Shown in pieces: positions 1 to 6,223 of a DNA stretch of 6,533 bases (position 1 is its first letter; every line of letters begins with the position of its first letter). The notes beneath the pieces are model-generated. The model was given only the letters and a program-made list of their open reading frames with translations, ran no database searches and was not told the DNA's origin. The DNA is taken from positions 1-6,533 of the forward strand of contig JAUVDE010000195.1 in assembly GCA_030595485.1 (NCBI GenBank), read 5' to 3'. Position numbers and translations under genes: made by a program. This DNA comes from Draconibacterium sp. (lineage in GTDB: Bacteria > Bacteroidota > Bacteroidia > Bacteroidales > Prolixibacteraceae).

Positions 1-1022
1 TAGTCTCCTTTGTTCACTTGATGTCCTTCCATTTTTCCTTTCATTACAATGTCTAATAATGTTGGGACAGTAGCTGTTGATGAGTTACCTAGTTTACTAA
101 TACTCATTGGCATAATTCCTTCCGGAATATTCTTTTCGCCATATAGTTTAAACACACCCGTTAAAATGGCTTCATCCATTTTTTCATTAGCCTGGTGAAT
201 AAATACCTTTTTAATATCAGCTAATTCCAAACCAGCCTTTTCGATGCTATCTTTCACAACGCCAGGAACAGTAGTAATTGCATAAACATATAATCTACGT
301 CCATCCATTTTCAGAAAAAGTTCGTCGCTGTCAAAATCAGGATTACTCGATTCGCCCAATACTAAGTTATTAGCAAATCTAACCGAATCGGAACGGCTTG
401 AATGAGATAGGATTCCTATTGGCTCTTCGCTTTCAATTGCCTCAACAACTGTTGCTCCGGCACCATCAGCATAAATCATCGAATCGCGATCATGCGGATC
501 GGAAATGCGAGAAAGCGCATCGGCACCAACAACAACACCGCGTTTCATAAAGCCACTTTTAATGTAAGCATCGGCAATAATCATCGATTGTGTCCATCCC
601 GGACAACCCGAAATTACGTCGTGACAAATACAGACAGGATTATTAATATTCAACTTCATTTTAGCCTTATTGGCTAAACTTGGCAGTGCATCCATCCTAT
701 TATTCCCTACCTCAATATCACCAAAATTATGCCCAATAATTATAAACTCCAGACTTTCTTTGTCAATCCCGGCATCCTTACAGGCCTCTTCAATTGCAAC
801 AACTACAAGATCAGAAGTTACCTGTCCTTCGGCAACGTATCTACGTTCTTCAATATTGGTAATCTCTTTAAACTTTTGAATAATCTCTTCGTTTGATTTA
901 TCCTCAATCTTTGTTTTTGATGGATTATAAAATTCATTATTCAGAAAGTGACTATTCTTTACTATTTCAGGTGGAATGCAACTTCCGGTTCCAATAATTC
1001 TGGTGTATGTTTCCTTTGCCAT
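1..1022 (-). CDS. 3-oxoacyl-ACP synthase III family protein (FabH-like KAS III), C-terminus cut by the window edge
   Basis: This is a thiolase-fold condensing enzyme of the KAS III family, which joins an acyl thioester to malonyl-ACP. I translated 340 codons from the ATG at 1022 without a stop; by comparison with the family about 20 residues are missing beyond position 1. The catalytic triad is complete: Cys140 in DVISGCPGW, His276 in IHQAN and Asn313 in LGNSS. The N-terminus (YTRIIGTGSCIPPEIV) is typical, but about 20 extra residues lie near positions 28-50, so the active Cys is at 140 rather than about 112 as in E. coli FabH. The region aligned with the E. coli CoA-binding Trp32/Arg36 reads NEEIIQKFKEIT and lacks that Trp. 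It is therefore probably a paralogous Bacteroidota form rather than the textbook FabH; its acyl substrate is unknown. It starts 16 bases after the lpxH stop and is probably co-transcribed with it. Confidence 0.9.
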   Translation of the reverse strand, partial: MAKETYTRIIGTGSCIPPEIVKNSHFLNNEFYNPSKTKIEDKSNEEIIQKFKEITNIEERRYVAEGQVTSDLVVVAIEEACKDAGIDKESLEFIIIGHNFGDIEVGNNRMDALPSLANKAKMKLNINNPVCICHDVISGCPGWTQSMIIADAYIKSGFMKRGVVVGADALSRISDPHDRDSMIYADGAGATVVEAIESEEPIGILSHSSRSDSVRFANNLVLGESSNPDFDSDELFLKMDGRRLYVYAITTVPGVVKDSIEKAGLELADIKKVFIHQANEKMDEAILTGVFKLYGEKNIPEGIMPMSISKLGNSSTATVPTLLDIVMKGKMEGHQVNKGD

Positions 1023-1038
1023 AATCCTTCTTCTCAGC

Positions 1039-1800
1039 CTAAGCTTTATCCTTATATTTCTTTAATTCAAATTTATCGCCATCAAAAACGCCATACGAGA
1101 AACTGTTAATCCAGTCGCCCAATAAAACAAAACGAGCATTTCCTTCCATCTTCTCATTTATCATGTGGTGACGATGCCCCATAATAAAGTAATCTACCGC
1201 TGTAGTTTTCAAAAAATCCGCGGCAAATTTATACATTCCATCCTGATTAACCATAAAATCTTCCTGATAATCAGGTTTTGATAACCTACTATCTGCCGAC
1301 CACGTATGTGCAATGTAAAATCCAAAATTAGGATGTAAGCGTGCAAAAAACCATTGCATGGTTTTATTGGTAAAAACTTTTTTCAGAAAATGATAGCCTT
1401 TGTCATTCGGGTCGAGCCCGTCTCCATGAGCAAGAAAAAACGTTTTACCTCTAATCTCTTTTACTTCCTCTTTATGATGAATAATGATTCCGAGCTCTTC
1501 TGCCAGATATTCTTTCAACCAAAGGTCGTGGTTACCTACAAAAAAATGAACCGGAATTCCACTATCAGCAATGGTAGCGATTCGACCTAATATCCTGGTA
1601 AATCCACGCGGAACTACTTTTTTGTATTCAAACCAAAAATCAAAAATGTCGCCCATAAAATACAATTCGGCAACATCTTCTTTAATTTCATCCAACCATT
1701 TGGCAAATAAAAGCTCACGTTCGCGATTGTTTTTAAGGGCGGGTGCGCCCAAATGAACATCGGAAACGAAATATATAAGCCCTTTTTCTGACAAATTCAA
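1039..1800 (-). CDS. lpxH: UDP-2,3-diacylglucosamine diphosphatase (LpxH-type metallophosphoesterase)
   Basis: LpxH hydrolyses UDP-2,3-diacylglucosamine to lipid X and UMP, the fourth step of lipid A synthesis, at the cytoplasmic face of the inner membrane. All calcineurin-like metal-binding motifs are present in order: SDVHLG (Asp14, His16), GDIFDFW (Asp51), GNHD (residues 89-92), HGDG (His125) and GHRHH (His209, His211). The 253-residue length suits the family (about 240 in E. coli). GDIFDFWFEY and the region after HGDG resemble LpxH more than general phosphoesterases. No ATG precedes the first motif: the reading frame stops at 1837-1839 upstream, and the first internal Met is residue 49, after the first metal motif. 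I chose TTG at 1800; a second TTG at 1794 is possible. The gene begins 11 bases after the lipoprotein stop and ends 16 bases before the KAS III start, so an operon is likely. A related YbbF/LpxH-like phosphoesterase with another substrate is the main alternative. Confidence 0.85.
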   Translation of the reverse strand: MNLSEKGLIYFVSDVHLGAPALKNNRERELLFAKWLDEIKEDVAELYFMGDIFDFWFEYKKVVPRGFTRILGRIATIADSGIPVHFFVGNHDLWLKEYLAEELGIIIHHKEEVKEIRGKTFFLAHGDGLDPNDKGYHFLKKVFTNKTMQWFFARLHPNFGFYIAHTWSADSRLSKPDYQEDFMVNQDGMYKFAADFLKTTAVDYFIMGHRHHMINEKMEGNARFVLLGDWINSFSYGVFDGDKFELKKYKDKA

Positions 1801-1811
1801 TATTTTAAAAG

Positions 1812-2969
1812 CTAGTTTAAAACCGCTGCAAGTGCCTTATCGAGAGCAGGCCCAGTAAGATTTTTAGCAATAATTACTCCTTCTTTATCTAGCAGATAAT
1901 TGAAAGGTATTGACTGAACGTTGTAAACACGCGATGCATCAACACTCCCTTCCATATCTCCAACATTTGCCCAAGTAAGTTTATCTTTATCAATGGCATC
2001 CACCCATTCAATGCGATTTTGATTCACACTAACCTGGTAAATTTCGAAGCCTTTACGTTTATATTTTTTATAAGCATCAACCAAAACCGGATTCTGTATT
2101 CGCGAATCTCTGTTAACTGCTGCCCAAAACTGTAGTAACACCACTTTTCCACGCAACGATGACAAAGCAAGGTCTTTACCGTCTGGATTTGGTAAAACAA
2201 TATCGGGACTATTTTCGCCTTGCTCCTGAATAAACTGCTGCATTTTTGCAGCCTGTTGCTGACGCACAAACTGCAAAGTATTGTTGTAAAGCGCCTGCAC
2301 TTGCTCCGATTGCGGATAAATGGAATTTAATGCAGATGCAGCTGTTTTCATCACTTGTAAATCACGAATAACATAATTCTGGTCGGTAGTGCTAAATTTC
2401 TGATAAAGTGCTAAAACACTTGCCATTGAAAATGGATTCTCGCGAACGAAATCGGTTGAAAACGTTACTTGCTCCTCAACAATTCGCTCATATTCTGCCG
2501 ACCATTTAGGACGGACATCATCGTAATCGGGATTACCGTTGTATAGATCGTGTAAACTCTGCAACGAATCCAGCTTCTGTCGAGTTTGCTTTAATTTTAC
2601 ATCCAAGTCACGAACTTGCTCTGAACTCAAGGAGCCAATAACTTTATACTCACTGTACAAATTAGCTGCATCAGCCTCTACGGTAACAGTTTCTGCCGAA
2701 TCAACAAGAAGCGTAACAAAATTCTCGTCGGAAAGCTTTAACAAATAAAAAGTTGGAATTCCGGTAACTCCCTTAAATTCAAACTCACCTTTCTTGTTAA
2801 TTTTAGCCTCCCCAACTTGTTTTCTTGAAGAAGTTAAAAGCTCTTCCAAATAAACAGTTTCGCCTTCAGCATGGGTGATTGTCCCGCGAATTGTAAACTC
2901 ATTGTCTTTGCTACAACTGCCAAGAATAAAAACAGTTGCAATTAGAAAATATAAAACTCTGTATGTCAT
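1812..2969 (-). CDS. Lipoprotein with DUF4369-like N-terminus and a cysteine-free TlpA/AhpC-type thioredoxin-like domain
   Basis: The 385-residue protein starts with a lipoprotein signal: a hydrophobic stretch (residues 5-17) and lipobox LGSC with Cys19, followed by SKDNEF, so it should be lipid-anchored in the envelope. Residues about 24-115 form a beta-rich region like DUF4369 (FTIRGTITHAEGETVYLEEL). Residues about 115-245 look helical and partly coiled coil, and are Gln-rich towards the end. Residues 254-385 form a thioredoxin fold: SPDIVLPNPDG, LRGKVVLLQFWA, then the conserved cis-Pro in SIPF (Pro355) and YLLDKEGVIIAKNL. The family's active site WCxPC is replaced by V-N286-R-D-S289, and the only Cys in the protein is Cys19. 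It therefore cannot act as a classical dithiol oxidoreductase; a binding or scaffolding role is my inference. It is the first gene of the likely operon with lpxH and the KAS III gene. The ATG at 2969 is supported by the complete signal sequence. Confidence 0.88.
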   Translation of the reverse strand: MTYRVLYFLIATVFILGSCSKDNEFTIRGTITHAEGETVYLEELLTSSRKQVGEAKINKKGEFEFKGVTGIPTFYLLKLSDENFVTLLVDSAETVTVEADAANLYSEYKVIGSLSSEQVRDLDVKLKQTRQKLDSLQSLHDLYNGNPDYDDVRPKWSAEYERIVEEQVTFSTDFVRENPFSMASVLALYQKFSTTDQNYVIRDLQVMKTAASALNSIYPQSEQVQALYNNTLQFVRQQQAAKMQQFIQEQGENSPDIVLPNPDGKDLALSSLRGKVVLLQFWAAVNRDSRIQNPVLVDAYKKYKRKGFEIYQVSVNQNRIEWVDAIDKDKLTWANVGDMEGSVDASRVYNVQSIPFNYLLDKEGVIIAKNLTGPALDKALAAVLN

Positions 2970-3012
2970 CCTATTTAATTAAAGGGCGTAAAATTAACAT
3001 TTTTGGGTACAT

Positions 3013-3020
3013 CAAAAATA
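3013..3020 (-). promoter_or_regulatory. Candidate -7 promoter element for the lipoprotein-lpxH-KAS III operon
   Basis: On the minus strand this reads TATTTTTG, a full match to the Bacteroidota -7 consensus TAnnTTTG, 43 bases upstream of the lipoprotein ATG. No clear TTG -33 element lies at the expected 17-23 base distance; the best is ATG at 3038-3040. A second identical octamer on the same strand is at 3058-3065. The region is very A+T rich, so chance matches are likely. Confidence 0.35.
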
Positions 3021-3049
3021 GCATTTGCCGAAAATAACATATTTTAAAG

Positions 3050-3063
3050 TTTTTGTGCAAAAA
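3050..3063. repeat. Short perfect dyad TTTTTG-TG-CAAAAA
   Basis: Two six-base arms (3050-3055 and 3058-3063) are exact inverted copies around a two-base centre. The centre is too short for a good RNA hairpin, so if it means anything it would be a DNA-binding site. It lies in the divergent region between the lipoprotein operon and ribF and overlaps the octamer at 3058-3065. Low sequence complexity makes chance a real explanation. Confidence 0.25.
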
Positions 3064-3065
3064 TA
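3058..3065 (-). promoter_or_regulatory. Second candidate -7 element for the leftward operon
   Basis: The minus strand reads TATTTTTG, matching TAnnTTTG exactly, 88 bases upstream of the lipoprotein ATG. The best -33 candidate is CTG at 3088-3090 (22-base spacer), only two of three bases. It is an alternative or additional start point to the element at 3013-3020. Confidence 0.25.
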
Positions 3066-3135
3066 TCTCCTTCAATAAACTATTATTCAGCACAATACAA
3101 GTGCTTAAAAATCCATATTCATTTTAAACTTTTAA

Positions 3136-3143
3136 TATTTTTG
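3136..3143 (+). promoter_or_regulatory. Upstream candidate -7 element for ribF
   Basis: TATTTTTG matches the TAnnTTTG consensus on the ribF strand, 78 bases before the ribF start codon. No TTG is found at 17-23 bases upstream of it, so support is weaker than for the element at 3187-3194. Confidence 0.2.
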
Positions 3144-3186
3144 AATGCCTCAATTAAGCATCGTTTTAATTGCGTAAAATTTTCAA

Positions 3187-3194
3187 TAGGTTTG
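3187..3194 (+). promoter_or_regulatory. Candidate -7 promoter element for ribF
   Basis: TAGGTTTG matches the Bacteroidota -7 consensus TAnnTTTG exactly and ends 27 bases before the ribF start codon, which would give a short leader of about 20 bases. The -33 position has only TTTT (3164-3167, 19-base spacer); the nearest TTG, at 3170-3172, is too close (14 bases). No FMN riboswitch-like conserved block is visible between 2970 and 3221. Confidence 0.4.
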
Positions 3195-3221
3195 TAACCT
3201 AAGAAACATTTAAAATTTAGC

Positions 3222-4151
3222 GTGAAATTACATTACAACCTTGACGATTTTAAAGCCCAAAAACCTGTGGTTACCATCGGAACATTCGATGGTTTGCACA
3301 AGGGACACCAAATGGTTGTTAGCCAATTAAAAGAGTTGGCAAAGAACATGGGTGGCGAGTCGGTCATATTCACGTTTTATCCTCACCCTCGGGTAGTTAC
3401 ATCGCCAAACGAAAGTAATTTAAGACTATTAACAACTAAAGAAGAAAAGATTAAACTTTTTGAACAATTTGGCGTCGATCACCTCATTATCTATCCTTTC
3501 AACAAAGCCTTTTCTGAACTTAGTTATTCTGAATTTGTGAAAACCATATTACACGAAAAGATGAATACAAAATGTTTGGTTGTTGGTTACGACCATCGGT
3601 TTGGAAAAAACCGTGAAGGAGGTTATGAGTATTTGAAAAAGTGTGCCGAAAAGTTCAACTTCGAAGTAAAACGTACCGATGCACTTTCGGTAGAAGCCGA
3701 TAAAGTAAGTTCAACAAAAATTAGAGCTGCATTAGAAAGTCGTGATATTGTAAAAGCCAATCATTATTTAGGCTACAATTTCACACTACATGGAACCGTT
3801 GTGAACGGAAAACAATTGGGTCGGAAACTTGGTTTTCCAACTGCCAACATCGAGGCATCGGACAAGTACAAAATTATACCCGGTTATGGCGTTTATGCTG
3901 TTTTTGTTGATATTGCCGGTAAAACATACAAAGGTATGCTAAACATTGGAATGCGCCCAACCTTCAATAAAAATGCAGACAACCGAAGTATTGAAGTGAA
4001 TATTTTTGATTTTGCTGACGATATTTACGGAAAAGAAATCACCTTAAGTTTTGTTGACAGAATAAGGGCAGAACAAAAGTTTGCCAGCATTGAAGCACTT
4101 GTTGAACAATTAAAAGCTGACAAAGAGACAGCACTTCAGATTCTTTCCTGA
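3222..4151 (+). CDS. ribF: Bifunctional riboflavin kinase / FAD synthetase
   Basis: RibF phosphorylates riboflavin to FMN and adenylates FMN to FAD in the cytoplasm. The N-terminal adenylyltransferase domain (about residues 14-180) shows GTFDGLHKGHQ with the HxGH motif at 26-29, GYDHRFGKNREGG from 122, and the SSTKIR motif at 163-168. The C-terminal kinase domain shows GRKLGFPTANI with the PTAN motif at 206-209, PGYGVYAV, MLNIGMRPTF, Glu258 in EVNIFDF as the probable catalytic base, and the family ending IRAEQKF. At 309 residues it is full length. The start is GTG at 3222: the frame has a TAA at 3195-3197 and no ATG between, and the resulting N-terminus fits the family. It is transcribed alone, diverging from the lipoprotein operon and converging on the EEP-family gene 26 bases away. 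Confidence 0.97.
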   Translation: MKLHYNLDDFKAQKPVVTIGTFDGLHKGHQMVVSQLKELAKNMGGESVIFTFYPHPRVVTSPNESNLRLLTTKEEKIKLFEQFGVDHLIIYPFNKAFSELSYSEFVKTILHEKMNTKCLVVGYDHRFGKNREGGYEYLKKCAEKFNFEVKRTDALSVEADKVSSTKIRAALESRDIVKANHYLGYNFTLHGTVVNGKQLGRKLGFPTANIEASDKYKIIPGYGVYAVFVDIAGKTYKGMLNIGMRPTFNKNADNRSIEVNIFDFADDIYGKEITLSFVDRIRAEQKFASIEALVEQLKADKETALQILS

Positions 4152-4154
4152 AAA

Positions 4155-4171
4155 TATATTTTTGAAATATA
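4155..4171. terminator. Weak A/T-only hairpin between the convergent ribF and EEP-family genes
   Basis: TATATTT and AAATATA are perfect 7-base inverted arms around TTG, just after the ribF stop and before the stop of the opposing gene. The stem has no G-C pair and no distinct T-tract, so it is only a weak candidate for a two-way transcription end. It is the only hairpin I see in this short convergent gap. Confidence 0.2.
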
Positions 4172-4177
4172 CACAAC

Positions 4178-5239
4178 TTAGTTTTTCACCAAATTACAAA
4201 CAATTGGTAAGTGATCGGAATGGCGAAAATCCAATGTTTCAAAGTTATACGATTCAAAACCTTCGCTATGAAAAATATAGTCAATCCGAAAAGAGGGCAA
4301 TTTCCCCACATAGGTTCTACCCACTCCTTTGCCCGAATTCACAAAAGCATCCTGTAAGTTATCACCCAAAGTTTTGTATGAAAAAGAAGCCGGAGTATCA
4401 TTAAAATCGCCGCATAGAACTACATGATAAGGTGATTCATCAATTCGTTTTCTTATTTCACGCACCTGCCCTGCCCTTTTCTGAAAGGCAAGTTTGAATT
4501 TTTCACCCATTTCCTTTACTTCCTTAATATCCTCTTCTTCGGTAATTCCGAGCGATTCAATTATTGAATATTTTACGGGGTTAATTTGGTACGATTGTAA
4601 ATGGACATTAAAAATTCGTACCGTATCAAAATCAATCAACACGTCTGTATAAATAGCCATGTTTCGCGAATTCTCGAAACGAATTTCCTGCATATCTATA
4701 ATCGGGTAACGAGTCATGGTAACCATGCCAAAAGTATTACTCGAACGTGCGTATTGATAATGTTTTATTGCCTCTATCTTTTTAATGGTTTCGGGCAAAT
4801 TGAAAATATTTTTTTTCCGAAGTCGTGTTTCTTGCAAGCAAACAACATCAGGATTTTCCGTTATGAGGAAAGAAACAATAGCCTCCGAATTTTGGTCAAC
4901 CTTTTGTGTTCCATCGCCATAGAAATGCCCCACGTTGTACGATAAAACTTTCAAATCAGTTTCCTCCAACTTATCAGCCTTAAACTGAATATAACGTCCG
5001 ACGAAATTCCACCCCAACAGAATAAACAACAAGGACAATACCAGATTGCGTGGCTTTACCAGCACCCATAGAATAATAAACAGAATATTCGTTGCTAAAA
5101 TAAACGGATAGGCTAAACCAAATAAGGATGGAATCCAATAGGTGTCGGGAGCAATATAAACCGAGCTATAAGCGATTAACAGTGCCAGCACCGCCAGTAA
5201 ATTAAAAAAGAAAAGTATTTTTATAAAAGCTCTCTTCAC
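4178..5239 (-). CDS. Membrane-anchored endonuclease/exonuclease/phosphatase (EEP) family protein
   Basis: The 353-residue protein begins with three hydrophobic segments (about residues 8-28, 39-61 and 66-84), followed by an EEP domain of the DNase I / sphingomyelinase / exonuclease III superfamily (residues 96-353). The catalytic set is complete: Asn102 in SYNVGHF, Glu137 in CLQETR, His213 in NVHLQS, Asp278 and Asn280 in GDFND, Asp and Tyr in RIDYIF, and His343 in HSDHLP. These enzymes cut phosphodiester or phosphomonoester bonds with a divalent metal; the substrate here is unknown. Positively charged residues at the N-terminus and between segments 2 and 3 (KPRN) suggest the N-terminus is inside and the catalytic domain periplasmic. 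The start is GTG at 5239, with an in-frame TAA two codons upstream and no ATG before the first segment. It lies 98 bases downstream of prmC on the same strand; co-transcription is uncertain, and no clear promoter or terminator is visible in the gap. Confidence 0.88.
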   Translation of the reverse strand: MKRAFIKILFFFNLLAVLALLIAYSSVYIAPDTYWIPSLFGLAYPFILATNILFIILWVLVKPRNLVLSLLFILLGWNFVGRYIQFKADKLEETDLKVLSYNVGHFYGDGTQKVDQNSEAIVSFLITENPDVVCLQETRLRKKNIFNLPETIKKIEAIKHYQYARSSNTFGMVTMTRYPIIDMQEIRFENSRNMAIYTDVLIDFDTVRIFNVHLQSYQINPVKYSIIESLGITEEEDIKEVKEMGEKFKLAFQKRAGQVREIRKRIDESPYHVVLCGDFNDTPASFSYKTLGDNLQDAFVNSGKGVGRTYVGKLPSFRIDYIFHSEGFESYNFETLDFRHSDHLPIVCNLVKN

Positions 5240-5337
5240 AGATTATTCAGTTCATGGTTTGGCAAGATAAAAAAAAGTAATGTTGTTAGAACGAACTAAA
5301 GTGTATTTACTGATATTTTATCGACAATTAATTCTCA

Positions 5338-6177
5338 TTATTTTTGGCACCTCATCATTCGATCTCGGCCATTTACATCTTTTCTCAATTCGATATTCCT
5401 ATAACCCAAACCTTTAAGTAAAGTTCTCATTTCTTCACCCAAATATTCATTTATCTCAAAAAAGAGGAAAGCGTTTTCCTCAAGATAGACTTGTGCAAAT
5501 TCGGCTATGGTCAAATAAAAAATAAGTGGGTTATCATCTTCAACGAAAAGTGCACCGTCGGGTTCATGTTCCAAAACGTTGTTTTCCATTTGCATTTTTT
5601 CGGAGTTGCGCACATAAGGCGGGTTGCTTACAATTATATCATATTTAGGCCAGCTGTAGTTTTTCCAGCTTAAAATATCAGTCTGAAAAAAATCTACTTC
5701 CAAACCGTTGTATTCTGCATTTGCTTTGGCTGTGTCAACAGCACCCTCCGAAATATCGACTGCAAAAACATGCATTTCACTCCTATTCTTTTTCAAAGCC
5801 AAAGGAATACATCCACTTCCTGTTCCAATATCTAATATTCGGGCATCAGACTTTATCTCGCTATTAATAATCCAATGCACCAACTCTTCCGTTTCGGGAC
5901 GTGGAATTAAAACAGATGGATTTACTTTCAAGGCCAAATCATAAAATTCGGTTTCACCCAAAATATATTGAATGGGTTCATGCAACTTTAGTCGTGCAAT
6001 TATCTTCTTTATTTGCTCTAAATCAGAGACATCAACCTTTCTATCCTTTTGAAGCAAAATATCGGTGTACGTTAAATTCAAAAGCGATTCAAAAATTATC
6101 CGTATAAAACCCTTAATTTCAGATTCGGGATAAGTATTTGCCAATTCGTTTTTGATGTATTGAATAGTTGACTGCAT
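5338..6177 (-). CDS. prmC: Peptide chain release factor glutamine N5-methyltransferase (PrmC/HemK)
   Basis: PrmC transfers a methyl group from S-adenosylmethionine to the Gln of the GGQ motif in release factors RF1 and RF2, which improves translation termination. The N-terminal helical domain (about residues 1-85) ends in the family's EPIQYILGETEFYDL stretch, followed by PRPETEEL (Pro92-Glu97). The Rossmann-type methyltransferase domain shows the SAM-binding loop DIGTGSGCIPLAL (Asp116-Gly122), the acidic VDIS strand end, and the substrate-glutamine motif NPPY at 185-188. At 279 residues it is full length. The start is ATG at 6177. It diverges from ribD across 33 bases, and its likely promoter extends into the first codons of ribD. 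Confidence 0.95.
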   Translation of the reverse strand: MQSTIQYIKNELANTYPESEIKGFIRIIFESLLNLTYTDILLQKDRKVDVSDLEQIKKIIARLKLHEPIQYILGETEFYDLALKVNPSVLIPRPETEELVHWIINSEIKSDARILDIGTGSGCIPLALKKNRSEMHVFAVDISEGAVDTAKANAEYNGLEVDFFQTDILSWKNYSWPKYDIIVSNPPYVRNSEKMQMENNVLEHEPDGALFVEDDNPLIFYLTIAEFAQVYLEENAFLFFEINEYLGEEMRTLLKGLGYRNIELRKDVNGRDRMMRCQK

Positions 6178-6189
6178 TGTTTACTTTTG
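6160..6189 (+). promoter_or_regulatory. Predicted ribD promoter (TTG, 19-base spacer, TAnnTTTG)
   Basis: TTG at 6160-6162 and TACTTTTG at 6182-6189 match the Bacteroidota -33 and -7 elements with a 19-base spacer, inside the usual 17-23 range. Transcription would begin near 6195 and leave a leader of about 15-20 bases before the ribD ATG. The -33 element sits inside the first codons of prmC. No FMN riboswitch fits in so short a leader. Confidence 0.55.
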
Positions 6190-6194
6190 TTCTG

Positions 6195-6223
6195 CAAATT
6201 TAGTTTTTTAATGAGAATGACAA
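6195..6223 (-). promoter_or_regulatory. Predicted prmC promoter (TTG, 18-base spacer, TAnnTTTG)
   Basis: Read on the minus strand, TTG (6223-6221), an 18-base spacer and TAAATTTG (6202-6195) match the Bacteroidota -33 and -7 elements. Transcription would start near 6188-6190, giving a leader of about a dozen bases before the prmC ATG. The -33 element lies within the first codons of ribD, and the two -7 octamers are separated by only five bases. Confidence 0.55.

Noticed and set aside
492..879. Two plus-strand open frames of 61 and 69 codons inside the KAS III region
   Set aside because: They lie wholly opposite a well-supported minus-strand gene with a complete catalytic triad, and their translations are low-complexity with no recognisable domain.
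1039..1800. Assignment as a general DNA or nucleotide metallophosphoesterase (SbcD- or CpdA-like)
   Set aside because: Length, the GDIFDFWFEY motif and the spacing of HGDG and GHxH fit LpxH better, and the neighbour is a fatty-acyl enzyme; a residual doubt is reflected in the confidence.
2024..2269. Minus-strand 81-codon frame within the lipoprotein gene, Cys-rich at its start, considered as a frameshifted remnant carrying the lost CxxC
   Set aside because: The main frame reads through continuously with conserved thioredoxin-fold residues on both sides, and the alternative frame shows no WCxPC motif or fold pattern.
4162..4404. Plus-strand open frame of 80 codons just after ribF
   Set aside because: It overlaps the conserved C-terminal end of the EEP domain on the other strand, including GDFND and HSDHLP, and its product resembles no family; it is a shadow frame.
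5269..5337. Rho-independent terminator after prmC, because of an eight-base T-tract on the minus strand (5276-5269)
   Set aside because: No G-C-containing stem precedes the tract; the only inverted arms are four bases long and about nine bases away from it.
6178..6210. FMN riboswitch upstream of ribD
   Set aside because: The gap to prmC is only 33 bases, far shorter than an RFN element of over 100 bases, and none of its conserved blocks is visible here or upstream of ribF.
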